A stretch of 56,977 nucleotides of DNA, from contig NZ_VDCH01000015.1 in assembly GCF_006265165.1 (NCBI RefSeq), positions 1 through 56,977 on the forward strand, given 5' to 3'. Source of the DNA: Chlorobaculum thiosulfatiphilum. Lineage in GTDB: Bacteria; Bacteroidota; Chlorobiia; Chlorobiales; Chlorobiaceae. Every line of letters starts with the position of its first letter. Position 1 is the stretch's first letter. Shown in pieces: positions 10,390 through 20,339 of the stretch. The position numbers and the translations under genes are program-made. Under the pieces are notes generated by a model that was given only the letters and a program-made list of their open reading frames with translations, had not been told where the DNA came from and made no database searches.

Positions 10390-10728
10390 TTATTCGCTCT
10401 CACCCTCTTTCGACACCACCCCACTCCCAGCACTCTCCACAACCTCCAGCCTGCCGACCTTCAGCTCTCCAACCTCCAACGTTCCGATCTTCGCCTTTTT
10501 TATGAACAGCCGCCCGATGACAAGGCGGCCAATCGCAACCGCTCCGATCGCCAGCGCACCGATACTGAGCGCTCCGATGGCAAGTGCGCCGATGGCCGCC
10601 GCGCCTGACGAGATTGCCGGAAACGTCCGCGACTTGGCAATTGGGGACACAGCATTGTCGGCTTCGCTGTGTGATGGCTGATAATGCTCGCTGCCGATCA
10701 TGGGTCGGCGATGGAGAAAGGTTTTCAT
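10390..10728 (-). CDS. Pentapeptide-type repeat protein, function unknown
   Basis: About 112 residues from the ATG at 10728; the frame continues upstream to 10827, giving 145 residues, and the start is uncertain. The middle consists of roughly eleven five-residue units of the form (A/S/V)-(I/V)-G-x-L, such as AIGAL, SIGAL, AIGAV, VIGRL, EVGEL and KVGRL. The pattern changes from fully hydrophobic to charged along the array. Such regular spacing suggests a right-handed beta-helix or a membrane-associated solenoid. The repeat also makes the opposite strand look pentapeptide-like, but that reading becomes an implausibly charged, low-complexity sequence. No function can be given. It lies in the accessory segment between nifA and nifH, with its 5' end facing nifH. 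Confidence 0.55.
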   Translation of the reverse strand: MKTFLHRRPMIGSEHYQPSHSEADNAVSPIAKSRTFPAISSGAAAIGALAIGALSIGALAIGAVAIGRLVIGRLFIKKAKIGTLEVGELKVGRLEVVESAGSGVVSKEGESE

Positions 10729-10827
10729 GGTACCGGTGTTTTTGGGTTCGTGGATGTTTCCTCTCCGGTGCGGTTGGCCACTCTTGTTATAAAATATAGC
10801 GCCAACCACCACCTTTTCAAATTCCAA

Positions 10828-12140
<1,313 letters not shown>

Positions 12141-12188
12141 GATCGGGCGCGGCTTAAAGATTTAAACAACAAAACGGAGAACACACAC

Positions 12189-12542
12189 ATGTTAATGATC
12201 AGAACCATCGTCAGGCCGGAAAAAGTACATGAGGTCATGCAGGGCCTGCTCGACGCAGGATACCCGGCAGTCACCAAAATCTCGGTTGTCGGACGAGGCA
12301 AGCAGCGCGGTCTGCGCGTCGGTGACGTGGTCTATGATGAACTGCCGAAAGAGATGCTCTTCATGGTCGTGCCCGATGCCGACAAGGATTTCGTCGTCCG
12401 CGCCATTATGGACAACGCCAAGACCGGCGACGGCAAGTTCGGCGACGGTAAAATCTTCGTCTCGGCTGTCGAAGAGGTTTACACGATCAGCTCCGGCCTG
12501 AAAGAATCCGATTCCGTGCTGGAAGCAGCGAAGGAGGCCTGA
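12189..12542 (+). CDS. nifI1: Nitrogen regulatory PII-like protein NifI1
   Basis: A 117-residue PII family protein located between nifH and nifD, the diagnostic position of NifI1 in methanogens, clostridia and green sulfur bacteria. In those systems NifI1 and NifI2 form a complex that binds dinitrogenase and blocks it when ammonium is available, with relief by 2-oxoglutarate and ATP. The PII core shows GRGKQRGLRVGD before the T-loop region and the nucleotide-binding GDGKIFVS near residue 90. A good Shine-Dalgarno precedes the ATG. Its TGA shares one base with the ATG of nifI2 (TGATG at 12540-12544), so the two are translationally coupled. Confidence 0.93.
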   Translation: MLMIRTIVRPEKVHEVMQGLLDAGYPAVTKISVVGRGKQRGLRVGDVVYDELPKEMLFMVVPDADKDFVVRAIMDNAKTGDGKFGDGKIFVSAVEEVYTISSGLKESDSVLEAAKEA

Positions 12543-12919
12543 TGAAAGAGATCATTTCAGTCATCCGGATCAACAAGGTGAACGAAACCAAGAAAGCGCT
12601 CATCGACGCTGGCATCCCGGCCTTCACGGCCACCGGCAGGGTGATGGGACGCGGCAAGGGCCAGGTTCACTACGACATTCTCCAGGGCGCGGAAGCCGGC
12701 CATCCGGAAGCCATCGCCCAGCTCGGCAACGCGCCGAGGCTGGTCGCCAAGAGGATTCTGACCGTCGTTGTGCCTGACGAGCTTGCCCAGACGGCCATCG
12801 ACACGATCATCAAGACCAACCAGACCGGCAAACCGGGCGACGGCAAGATTTTCGTGACCCCGATTACCGACACCATCAGGGTCAGAACCGGAGAAGAGGG
12901 CGACGAAGCGCTTAACTAA
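12542..12919 (+). CDS. nifI2: Nitrogen regulatory PII-like protein NifI2
   Basis: A 125-residue PII paralogue that starts within the stop codon of nifI1, with AAGGAGG just upstream. The nucleotide-binding motif GDGKIFVTPI is near residue 100, and the T-loop region is longer than in NifI1, as expected for NifI2. It should act with NifI1 to switch off nitrogenase post-translationally on ammonium addition. The one-base overlap suggests equal synthesis of both partners. nifD follows after 34 bases. Confidence 0.93.
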   Translation: MKEIISVIRINKVNETKKALIDAGIPAFTATGRVMGRGKGQVHYDILQGAEAGHPEAIAQLGNAPRLVAKRILTVVVPDELAQTAIDTIIKTNQTGKPGDGKIFVTPITDTIRVRTGEEGDEALN

Positions 12920-12953
12920 GACTTAACTAAAGGTGTAAACGGAGAACGCTACA

Positions 12954-14585
12954 ATGGAGGCGAAAGTACTCATACCAGATCCGTCCAGAATCAAGGAGGA
13001 GCTGATCAATAAATACCCGGCCAAGGTCGCCAAGAAGCGCAGCAAGTCGATCGTGATCAACGACCCGGAGACGGTTCCCGAGGTGCAGGCCAACGTCCGC
13101 ACGGTTCCGGGCATCATCACGCAGCGCGGCTGCTCCTATGCCGGATGCAAAGGCGTGGTTCTCGGACCGACGCGCGACATCGTCAATATCGTCCACGGAC
13201 CTATCGGATGCAGCTTTTATGCATGGCTGACACGACGCAACCAGACCAGGCCTGAAAAACCGACCGACGAGAACTACATCACCTACTGCTTCTCGACCGA
13301 CATGCAGGAGGAGCACGTGGTGTTCGGTGGCGAGAAAAAACTGAAAGTGGCGATCCAGGAGGCCTACGACCTCTTCCACCCGAAAGCGATCGCCATCTTC
13401 TCGACCTGCCCGGTCGGCCTGATCGGTGACGACGTGCATGCCGCCTCTCGCGAAATGAAGGAGAAGCTCGGCGACTGCAACGTGTTCGGCTTCAGTTGCG
13501 AAGGCTATCGCGGCGTCAGCCAGTCGGCGGGCCACCACATCGCCAACAACGGCGTGTTCAAGCACATGGTCGGCAACAACAATACGCCTGCGGAAGGCAA
13601 GTTCAAGCTGAACCTGCTCGGCGAATACAACATCGGCGGCGACGCTTTCGAAATCGAGCGCATCTTCGAGAAGTGCGGCATCACGCTGGTCGCCTCTTTC
13701 AGCGGCAACTCGACGGTCAGAGCGATCGAGAACGCGCACATGGCCGACCTGAACGTCATCCTCTGCCATCGTTCGATCAACTACATGGGCGACATGATGG
13801 AGGTCAAGTACGGCATTCCGTGGATGAAGGTCAACTTCGTCGGCGCGGAATCGAGCGCCAAGTCGCTCCGCAAGATCGCCGAATACTTCGGTGACGAAGA
13901 GCTGAAAGCCCGCATCGAAGCGGTGATCGCCGAGGAGACTCCGAAGGTGCAGGCCATCATCGACGAGATTCGTCCGAGAACCGAAGGCAAGACCGCGATG
14001 CTGTTTGTCGGCGGCTCCCGCGCGCACCACTATCAGGATCTCTTCGCCGAGCTTGGCATGACGACGCTGGCCGCCGGTTACGAGTTCGCTCACCGCGACG
14101 ACTACGAAGGCCGCGAAGTGCTGCCGAAGATCAAGATCGACGCCGACAGCAAGAACATCGAGGAGCTGAAGGTCTCTGCCGATCCTGAACTGTACAAGCC
14201 GAGAAAGAGCGAAGCTGAACTCGAAGAGCTGAAAGCCAAGGGCCTCGAAATCAATGGCTACGAAGGCATGATGAAGCAGATGCAGAAAAAATCGCTGGTT
14301 ATCGACGACGTCAGCCACTACGAGTCCGAGAAGCTGATCGAACTCTACAAGCCCGACATCTTCTGCGCCGGCATCAAGGAAAAATACGTCGTCCAGAAAA
14401 TGGGCGTACCGCTCAAGCAGCTTCACAGCTACGACTACGGAGGTCCTTACACCGGTTTCGAAGGCGCCATCAACTTCTACAAGGATATCGACCGCATGGT
14501 CAACAACCCTGTGTGGAAACTGATCAAGGCCCCATGGGAAAAGGAGGAGTCCGGATCGCTCGAAGCCAGCTATGTCACCCAGTAA
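12954..14585 (+). CDS. nifD: Nitrogenase MoFe protein alpha chain
   Basis: A 543-residue alpha subunit of dinitrogenase. P-cluster ligands are Cys60, Cys86 and Cys152 (the last in FSTCPVGLIGDD). FeMo-cofactor ligands are Cys271 (VILCHRSINY) and His491 (QLHSYDYGGPY), with Gln190 and His194 in SQSAGHHIAN. Compared with Azotobacter numbering (Cys275, His442) the distance between the two cofactor ligands is about 50 residues longer. That matches the insertion known in Clostridium-type MoFe proteins, and here it is a charged segment around residues 385-450. All residues needed for a molybdenum enzyme are present. A Shine-Dalgarno (GGAG) lies before the ATG. Confidence 0.98.
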   Translation: MEAKVLIPDPSRIKEELINKYPAKVAKKRSKSIVINDPETVPEVQANVRTVPGIITQRGCSYAGCKGVVLGPTRDIVNIVHGPIGCSFYAWLTRRNQTRPEKPTDENYITYCFSTDMQEEHVVFGGEKKLKVAIQEAYDLFHPKAIAIFSTCPVGLIGDDVHAASREMKEKLGDCNVFGFSCEGYRGVSQSAGHHIANNGVFKHMVGNNNTPAEGKFKLNLLGEYNIGGDAFEIERIFEKCGITLVASFSGNSTVRAIENAHMADLNVILCHRSINYMGDMMEVKYGIPWMKVNFVGAESSAKSLRKIAEYFGDEELKARIEAVIAEETPKVQAIIDEIRPRTEGKTAMLFVGGSRAHHYQDLFAELGMTTLAAGYEFAHRDDYEGREVLPKIKIDADSKNIEELKVSADPELYKPRKSEAELEELKAKGLEINGYEGMMKQMQKKSLVIDDVSHYESEKLIELYKPDIFCAGIKEKYVVQKMGVPLKQLHSYDYGGPYTGFEGAINFYKDIDRMVNNPVWKLIKAPWEKEESGSLEASYVTQ

Positions 14586-14607
14586 CAGATAAGGAGATTA
14601 TTGCAAC

Positions 14608-15987
14608 ATGTTATTACGACACACATCAAAAGAGGTCATGGCGCGCGAGGGGCTGACGATCAACCCGGCAAAAACCTGCCAGCCGATCGGAGCCATGTAC
14701 GCCGCGCTCGGCATCCATGGCTGCCTGCCGCACAGCCACGGATCGCAGGGCTGCTGCTCCTACCACCGCAGCACCCTGACCCGCCACTACAAGGAGCCGG
14801 TCATGGCATCGACCAGCTCGTTCACCGAAGGCGCTTCGGTGTTCGGCGGCCAGGCCAACCTGCTCGCATCGATCGAGACCATCTTTTCGGTCTATGATCC
14901 CGATGTGATCGCCGTGCACTCGACCTGCCTGTCTGAAACCATCGGCGACGACTTGCAGCAGATCACCAAAAAGGCGAAGGACGACGGCAAGATTCCGGAA
15001 GGCAAATACGTCATCTACGCCAGCACCCCGAGCTTCGTGGGCTCGCACATCACCGGTTACGCCAACATGGTGACCGGCATGGCCGAGCAATTCGCCGTAT
15101 CGACCGGCGAAAAAACGGATCAGATCAACATCGTCGCCGGGTGGATGGAGCCCTCCGACATGCGCGAGATCAAGAGCCTGGCCAGCCTGATGGACGCCAA
15201 AATCGTGCTCTTCCCCGACACCTCCGACGTGCTCGACGCGCCGCAGACCGGCAAGCACGAGTTCTATCCGAAAGGCGGCGTCACCATCGACGAGCTCAGG
15301 AGCACCGGCGACAGCAAGTGCTCGCTGGCTCTCGGCTGCATGAGCGCCGAACCGGCAGCCATCGCGCTCGACAAGAAGTGCAAGGTGCCGTTCGAGACGC
15401 TCGACATGCCCATCGGCCTGTCGGCAACCGACCGCTTCATCATGGCGCTGAGCAAGGCCGCGGGCAAGCCTGTTCCGGCTTCGATCACCGCGGAGCGCGG
15501 TCGCGTCGTTGACGTAATGGCCGACATGGAGCAGTACTTCTACGGCAAAAAAGTGGCGCTCTTCGGCGACCCCGACCAGATCATGCCGCTCACCGAGTTC
15601 CTGCTCGACCTCGGCATGAAGCCGGTGCACATCGTCAGCGGTACGCCAGGCAACCGCTTCGAGAAACGCATGAAAGAGATTCTCGAACGCGCGCCCTACG
15701 CGAACTTCAAGAACGGCGCGCAGGCCGACATGTTCCTTCTCCACCAGTGGATCAAGAACGAGCCGGTCGATCTGCTCATCGGCAACACCTACGGCAAGTA
15801 CATCGCCCGCGACGAAGACATTCCGTTCGTGAGGTTCGGCTTCCCGATCCTCGATCGCGTCGGCCACAGCTACTTCCCGAGCGTCGGCTACAGCGGCGCG
15901 ATGAGGCTGATCGAGAAGATACTCGGCGTCCTCATGGATCAGCAGGATCGCATGGCTCTCGAAGAGAAGTTCGAACTCGTGATGTAA
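14608..15987 (+). CDS. nifK: Nitrogenase MoFe protein beta chain
   Basis: A 459-residue beta subunit that pairs with NifD. P-cluster ligands are Cys24 (KTCQPIGA), Cys49 (GSQGC) and Cys107 (HSTCLSETIGDD). It lacks roughly 45-60 N-terminal residues found in Azotobacter NifK, as expected for the short beta chains that accompany NifD proteins carrying the long insertion. AAGGAG precedes the ATG, 22 bases after nifD. After the stop, a strong hairpin separates the structural genes from nifE. Confidence 0.98.
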   Translation: MLLRHTSKEVMAREGLTINPAKTCQPIGAMYAALGIHGCLPHSHGSQGCCSYHRSTLTRHYKEPVMASTSSFTEGASVFGGQANLLASIETIFSVYDPDVIAVHSTCLSETIGDDLQQITKKAKDDGKIPEGKYVIYASTPSFVGSHITGYANMVTGMAEQFAVSTGEKTDQINIVAGWMEPSDMREIKSLASLMDAKIVLFPDTSDVLDAPQTGKHEFYPKGGVTIDELRSTGDSKCSLALGCMSAEPAAIALDKKCKVPFETLDMPIGLSATDRFIMALSKAAGKPVPASITAERGRVVDVMADMEQYFYGKKVALFGDPDQIMPLTEFLLDLGMKPVHIVSGTPGNRFEKRMKEILERAPYANFKNGAQADMFLLHQWIKNEPVDLLIGNTYGKYIARDEDIPFVRFGFPILDRVGHSYFPSVGYSGAMRLIEKILGVLMDQQDRMALEEKFELVM

Positions 15988-16024
15988 TCCAGAACATCCG
16001 GGACAGGAATAAATGATTCGCAAC

Positions 16025-16053
16025 CGCCCGCCTTCGATAACGGAAGGCGGGCG
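16025..16053 (+). other. Strong hairpin between nifK and nifE
   Basis: A perfect 11-bp GC-rich stem (CGCCCGCCTTC 16025-16035 with GAAGGCGGGCG 16043-16053) encloses a 7-base loop. No T-tract follows, so it is unlikely to be a full terminator. It could protect the nifHDK part of the message from 3' decay or attenuate nifENB. Its right arm covers the binding site of the first possible nifE start. Confidence 0.8.
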
Positions 16054-16074
16054 ACAATGAAGGGAAAGGAAGTA

Positions 16075-17442
16075 ATGGACACGCAGAACATCAACCTGCT
16101 CGAGGGCAGGGAAAAACAGGTCTATGAGAAAACCGCGGGCGGCGCGGAGGTCGAAATCGCCTGCGACAAGACCAGCCTCTCCGGCTCGGTCAGCCAGCGG
16201 GCCTGCGTCTTCTGCGGCTCACGTGTCGTGCTCTATCCAGTAGCCGACGCCATTCACATCGTGCACGGCCCCATCGGCTGCGCCGCCTACACCTGGGATA
16301 TCCGGGGAGCGGTTTCGTCGGGACCGGAGCTGCACCGGCTCAGCTTTTCGACCGACCTCCAAGAGATGGATGTCATCTACGGCGGCGAAAAGAAGCTTTA
16401 CCGTTCGCTCGTCGAGCTGATCGACCAGTACCAGCCGAACGCAGCATTCATCTATTCGACCTGCATCATCGGCCTCATCGGCGACGACATCGATGCGGTC
16501 TGCAAAAAAGTTGCCAGAGAAAAAGGAATCCCGGTTTTGCCGGTGCATTCCGAAGGATTCAAGGGCACCAAGAAGGATGGCTACAAAGCCGCCTGCCACG
16601 CCCTCATGAAGCTGATCGGCCAGGGATCGACCGAGGGGATCAGCGCTTGCAGCATCAACATTCTCGGCGAATTCAACCTCGCCGGAGAAGCCTGGATCAT
16701 CCGGGAATATTACGAAAAGATGGGCATCGAGGTGGTGGCGACCATGACCGGCGACGGCCGCATCGACGCCATCCGCCGCTCGCACGGCGCCTCGCTGAAC
16801 GTGGTGCAGTGCTCCGGCTCGATGACCACGCTCGCCAAGGATATGGAGGAGAAGTACGGCATTCCGTTCATCCGCGTATCGTATTTCGGCTTCGAGGATA
16901 TGTCGAAATCACTCTATGACGTAGCGCAGCACTTCCCCGACAGGCCGGACATCATGGAGAAGGCCAAGGAGATCGTGCGCGACGAGATCAGGAAATACTA
17001 CCCGGAGATGCAAAAATTCAAGGCGGCCCTGACCGGCAAGAAGGCTGCGATTTACGTCGGCGGCGCGTTCAAGACCTTCTCGCTCATCAAGGCGCTGCGC
17101 ACCATCGGCATGTCGGTCGTGCTGGCCGGATCGCAGACCGGCAACAAGGAGGACTACAAAAATCTGAAAGAGATGTGCGACGAGGGCACGGTGATCGTCG
17201 ATGACTCCAACCCGGTCGAACTCTCGAAGTTCATTCTCGAAAAGGAGGCCGACCTGCTCATCGGCGGCGTCAAGGAGCGCCCGATCGCCTTCAAGCTCGG
17301 CGTCGGCTTCTGCGACCACAACCACGAGCGCAAGATTCCGCTCGCCGGATTCATCGGCATGTACTATTTCGCCAGGGAGGTTTACGAATCGGTGATGAGC
17401 CCCGTGTGGCAGTTCGCCCCGAGAAAAGGAGGTTTGAGATGA
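16075..17442 (+). CDS. nifE: Nitrogenase cofactor scaffold protein NifE
   Basis: A 455-residue homologue of NifD that pairs with NifN to form the scaffold on which the NifB cofactor precursor is matured to FeMo-co. Cluster-binding cysteines are visible in QRACVFCGSR, GPIGCAAY and IYSTCIIGLIGDD. An in-frame ATG at 16057 would add six residues, but its Shine-Dalgarno lies inside the hairpin at 16025-16053. The ATG at 16075 has a free purine-rich site (AAGGGAAAGGAAG), so I prefer it. The TGA overlaps the nifN ATG (ATGA), which indicates coupled translation of the two partners. Confidence 0.95.
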   Translation: MDTQNINLLEGREKQVYEKTAGGAEVEIACDKTSLSGSVSQRACVFCGSRVVLYPVADAIHIVHGPIGCAAYTWDIRGAVSSGPELHRLSFSTDLQEMDVIYGGEKKLYRSLVELIDQYQPNAAFIYSTCIIGLIGDDIDAVCKKVAREKGIPVLPVHSEGFKGTKKDGYKAACHALMKLIGQGSTEGISACSINILGEFNLAGEAWIIREYYEKMGIEVVATMTGDGRIDAIRRSHGASLNVVQCSGSMTTLAKDMEEKYGIPFIRVSYFGFEDMSKSLYDVAQHFPDRPDIMEKAKEIVRDEIRKYYPEMQKFKAALTGKKAAIYVGGAFKTFSLIKALRTIGMSVVLAGSQTGNKEDYKNLKEMCDEGTVIVDDSNPVELSKFILEKEADLLIGGVKERPIAFKLGVGFCDHNHERKIPLAGFIGMYYFAREVYESVMSPVWQFAPRKGGLR

Positions 17443-18806
17443 CAACGAACGCATCGAGTATGACGGCGAAAACCGCCACGCAGAACGCCTGCAAGCTCTG
17501 CACTCCCTTGGGCGCGTGCCTGGCCTTTCGGGGCATCGAATCGTGCGTGCCGTTCCTGCACGGCTCGCAGGGGTGCGCCACCTATATCCGCCGCTACCTG
17601 ATCAGCCACTACAAGGAGCCGATCGACATCGCCTCCTCGAACTTCAACGAAGAGACGGCGGTCTTTGGCGGCAGCCACAATCTGAAGCTGGGACTCAAGA
17701 ACGTCACGCAGCAGTACAAGCCGCAGGTAATCGGCATCGCCACCACCTGCCTGTCGGAGACCATCGGCGACGACGTGCCGATGATTCTGAAGGAGTACAA
17801 GGCGATCATGGGCGAGGCTGACCTGCCGGCCATGATCTTCGCCTCGACGCCGAGTTACAGCGGCAGCCACATCGACGGCTTCCACGCCGCCGTGCGCTCC
17901 GCCGTAAAAACTTTCGCCACCGGCGGGGCGAAAAAGAACATGATCAACCTCTTTTCGGGGATGATTTCGCCAGCGGATATACGCTACATGAAGGAGATTT
18001 TGACCGACTTCGGGATGCCCTTCATGCTCCTGCCGGACTACTCGCAGACGCTCGACGGCGGCCCGTGGGCCGAGTACCACCGCATTCCGCCCGGCGGCAC
18101 CGCCACCAGCGCCATCGCCGAGAGCGGCTGCGCCTCGGCGAGCATCGAGTTCAGCTCGACGCTGGAAGCCTCGAAATCGGCGGCGGGCTACCTCGAATCG
18201 GAGTTCGGCGTCGAGCGACACCAGCTCCCGCTGCCCATCGGCATCAAGGCGAGCGACCGCTTTTTCGCCGTGCTCGAAGCGCTGAGCGGGCAGCCGATGC
18301 CCGAAAAGTACGAAGACGAGCGCCGCCGCCTCGTTGACGCCTACGCCGACGGCCACAAGTACATCTTCGGCAGAAAGGCGATTCTGTACGGCGAGGAGGA
18401 TCTGGTGATCTCCGTGGCCGCATTCCTGCGCGAAATCGGCGTCACGCCGGTGCTCTGCGCCTCGGGCGGCAAGAGCGGCCAGATGAAAAAGCGCCTGCTG
18501 GAGCTTGTGCCAGATATGGCCGAGCAAGGCATCGAGGTTCGTGAGGGGGTGGATTTCGTGGATATCGAGCACGAAGCGGAGCGGCTCCAGCCGGACATGC
18601 TCATCGGCAACAGCAAGGGGTTCACGATGTCCAAAAAGCACGAGTTGCCGCTCATCAGGATCGGCTTCCCGATCCACGACCGCTTCGGCGGCCAGCGCCT
18701 GCACCACCTCGGCTACCGGGGCACACAGGAGCTGTTCGACCGCATCGTGAACACCGTCATCGAAGAGCGCCAGAAGTCGTCGCCGATTGGCTATACCTAT
18801 ATGTAA
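17439..18806 (+). CDS. nifN: Nitrogenase cofactor scaffold protein NifN
   Basis: A 455-residue homologue of NifK and partner of NifE. The ATG at 17439 overlaps the nifE stop and has an ideal AAAGGAGG at 17425-17432; an earlier in-frame ATG at 17406 lies within nifE and is not needed. Conserved cysteines appear in ACKLCTPLGAC, GSQGCATY and TTCLSETIGDD. NifEN receives NifB-co, inserts Mo and homocitrate with NifH, and passes FeMo-co to apo-NifDK. nifB follows after 33 bases behind a GGGAGG binding site. Confidence 0.95.
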   Translation: MTTNASSMTAKTATQNACKLCTPLGACLAFRGIESCVPFLHGSQGCATYIRRYLISHYKEPIDIASSNFNEETAVFGGSHNLKLGLKNVTQQYKPQVIGIATTCLSETIGDDVPMILKEYKAIMGEADLPAMIFASTPSYSGSHIDGFHAAVRSAVKTFATGGAKKNMINLFSGMISPADIRYMKEILTDFGMPFMLLPDYSQTLDGGPWAEYHRIPPGGTATSAIAESGCASASIEFSSTLEASKSAAGYLESEFGVERHQLPLPIGIKASDRFFAVLEALSGQPMPEKYEDERRRLVDAYADGHKYIFGRKAILYGEEDLVISVAAFLREIGVTPVLCASGGKSGQMKKRLLELVPDMAEQGIEVREGVDFVDIEHEAERLQPDMLIGNSKGFTMSKKHELPLIRIGFPIHDRFGGQRLHHLGYRGTQELFDRIVNTVIEERQKSSPIGYTYM

Positions 18807-18839
18807 TTCAGATTTAATCATGACCTGAAGGGAGGCATC

Positions 18840-20114
18840 ATGACATTGAATATCAAAAACCACCCGTGCTTCAACGACTCGTCGAGGCACACCTTCGGAA
18901 GAATACACCTGCCGGTCGCGCCGAAATGCAATATCCAGTGCAACTACTGCAACCGGAAGTTCGACTGCATGAACGAAAATCGCCCCGGCATCACCAGCAA
19001 GGTGCTCTCGCCGAAGCAGGCGCTCTGGTACCTCGACAACGCCATGAAGCTCTCGCCGAACATCTCGGTGGTGGGCATCGCCGGGCCGGGCGACCCCTTC
19101 GCCAACCCGGACGAGACAATGGAAACGTTGCGGCTCGTTCGCGAAAAGTATCCCGAAATGCTGCTCTGCGTGGCCACCAACGGCCTCGACGTGCTGCCGT
19201 ATATCGAGGAGCTGGCCGAGTTGCAGGTGAGCCACGTGACGCTCACGATCAACGCCATCGATCCGGAGATCGGCCAGGAGATCTACGCTTGGGTGCGCTA
19301 CCAGAAGAAGATGTACCGCGACCGCCAGGCCGCCGAGCTCTTGCTCGAAAACCAGCTCGCCGCCCTGCAGAAGCTCAAGAGGTTCGGCGTAACGACCAAG
19401 ATCAACTCGATCATCATCCCCGGCGTCAACGACACGCACGTGCTCGAAGTGGCCCGCCAGGTCGCCTCGATGGGCGCGGACATCCTGAACGCCCTGCCCT
19501 ACTACAACACCACCGAGACGGTGTTCGAGAACATTCCCGAACCCGATCCGCTGATGGTCATGGAGATTCAGGGCGAAGCCGGAAAGCTCTTGCCGCAGAT
19601 GAAGCACTGCGCCCGCTGCCGCGCCGACGCGGTCGGCATCATCGGCGAATTCAACAGCGACGAGATGATGCAAAAGCTCGCCGAAGCGTCGCGGATGCCG
19701 AAAAATCCCGGCGAGCACCGCCCGTACATCGCCGTGGCGAGCCTCGAAGGGGTGCTCATAAACCAGCACCTCGGCGAAGCGGACAGGTTCCTGGTCTATG
19801 CGCTCGACGAGGAGAAGAAGAGCTGTACACTCGTCGATTCGCGCCCGGCCCCGCCCCCCGGCGGCGGCAAGGATCGCTGGGAAGCGCTCGCCGCGAAGCT
19901 CTCCGACTGCCACGCCGTGCTTGTCAACAGCGCGGGCGACTCGCCGCAAACGGTGCTTAAAGCCAGCGGCATCGACGTCATGTCGCTCGAAGGGGTGATC
20001 GAAGAGGCGGTCTATGGCGTCTTTACCGGCCAGAACCTCAAGCACCTGATGAAAAGCAGCCAGATCCACGCCTGCAAATCAGGTTGCAGCGGCGCAGGCA
20101 ACGGGTGCGACTGA
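18840..20114 (+). CDS. nifB: NifB radical SAM cofactor synthase with NifX-like C-terminal domain
   Basis: A 424-residue two-domain protein. The N-terminal radical SAM domain has the CxxxCxxC cluster motif at Cys30, Cys34 and Cys37 and a further Cys43, and builds the [8Fe-9S-C] NifB cofactor. From about residue 296 (HRPYIAVASLEG) a NifX/NafY-type cofactor-binding domain follows, with LGEADRFLVY and the segment around VLKASGIDV. The protein ends in a cysteine-rich tail, CKSGCSGAGNGC. No free-standing nifX occurs in the operon, so this domain may fill the carrier role. Some archaeal NifB proteins lack the domain. It is the last core nif gene; a GC hairpin and a 9-bp array follow before the ferredoxin gene. 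Confidence 0.95.
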   Translation: MTLNIKNHPCFNDSSRHTFGRIHLPVAPKCNIQCNYCNRKFDCMNENRPGITSKVLSPKQALWYLDNAMKLSPNISVVGIAGPGDPFANPDETMETLRLVREKYPEMLLCVATNGLDVLPYIEELAELQVSHVTLTINAIDPEIGQEIYAWVRYQKKMYRDRQAAELLLENQLAALQKLKRFGVTTKINSIIIPGVNDTHVLEVARQVASMGADILNALPYYNTTETVFENIPEPDPLMVMEIQGEAGKLLPQMKHCARCRADAVGIIGEFNSDEMMQKLAEASRMPKNPGEHRPYIAVASLEGVLINQHLGEADRFLVYALDEEKKSCTLVDSRPAPPPGGGKDRWEALAAKLSDCHAVLVNSAGDSPQTVLKASGIDVMSLEGVIEEAVYGVFTGQNLKHLMKSSQIHACKSGCSGAGNGCD

Positions 20115-20180
20115 AGAGAAATTATGAATGATGAGTTATGAATTATGAATTGAATGTAAGAATGGAATAATGGCTTTTAG

Positions 20181-20201
20181 GGGCGGCTCTTGTGGCCGCC
20201 C
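20181..20201. repeat. GC-rich intergenic hairpin after nifB
   Basis: GGGCGGC (20181-20187) pairs perfectly with GCCGCCC (20195-20201) around a 7-base loop. It resembles the hairpins at 39712 and 45376, and all three are followed by a 9-bp array. An AT-rich ATTATGAATT-type repeat (about 20120-20155) lies just before it. Confidence 0.6.
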
Positions 20202-20232
20202 TGAAACCGGCAACATTGTTACTCTAAAACAT

Positions 20233-20280
20233 TCGTCCCATAAGTCCTATACGTCCCATTTGTCCCATTTGTCCCATAAG
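20233..20280 (+). repeat. 9-bp-period array (NNGTCCYAT)
   Basis: Five consecutive units, each NNGTCCYAT, with GTCC at 20235, 20244, 20253, 20262 and 20271. It lies between nifB and the ferredoxin gene and is the most regular member of the array family. Confidence 0.75.
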
Positions 20281-20339
20281 ACAAAAAACGATAAGGAAAT
20301 AGAGTTTTTCGGCCAATACACAACCAACACCACACCATC

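Noticed and set aside
17382-20069. 895-codon open frame antisense to nifN and nifB
   Set aside because: Composition is typical of the complement of GC-rich genes, and the sense strand carries two fully recognisable nif genes with binding sites.
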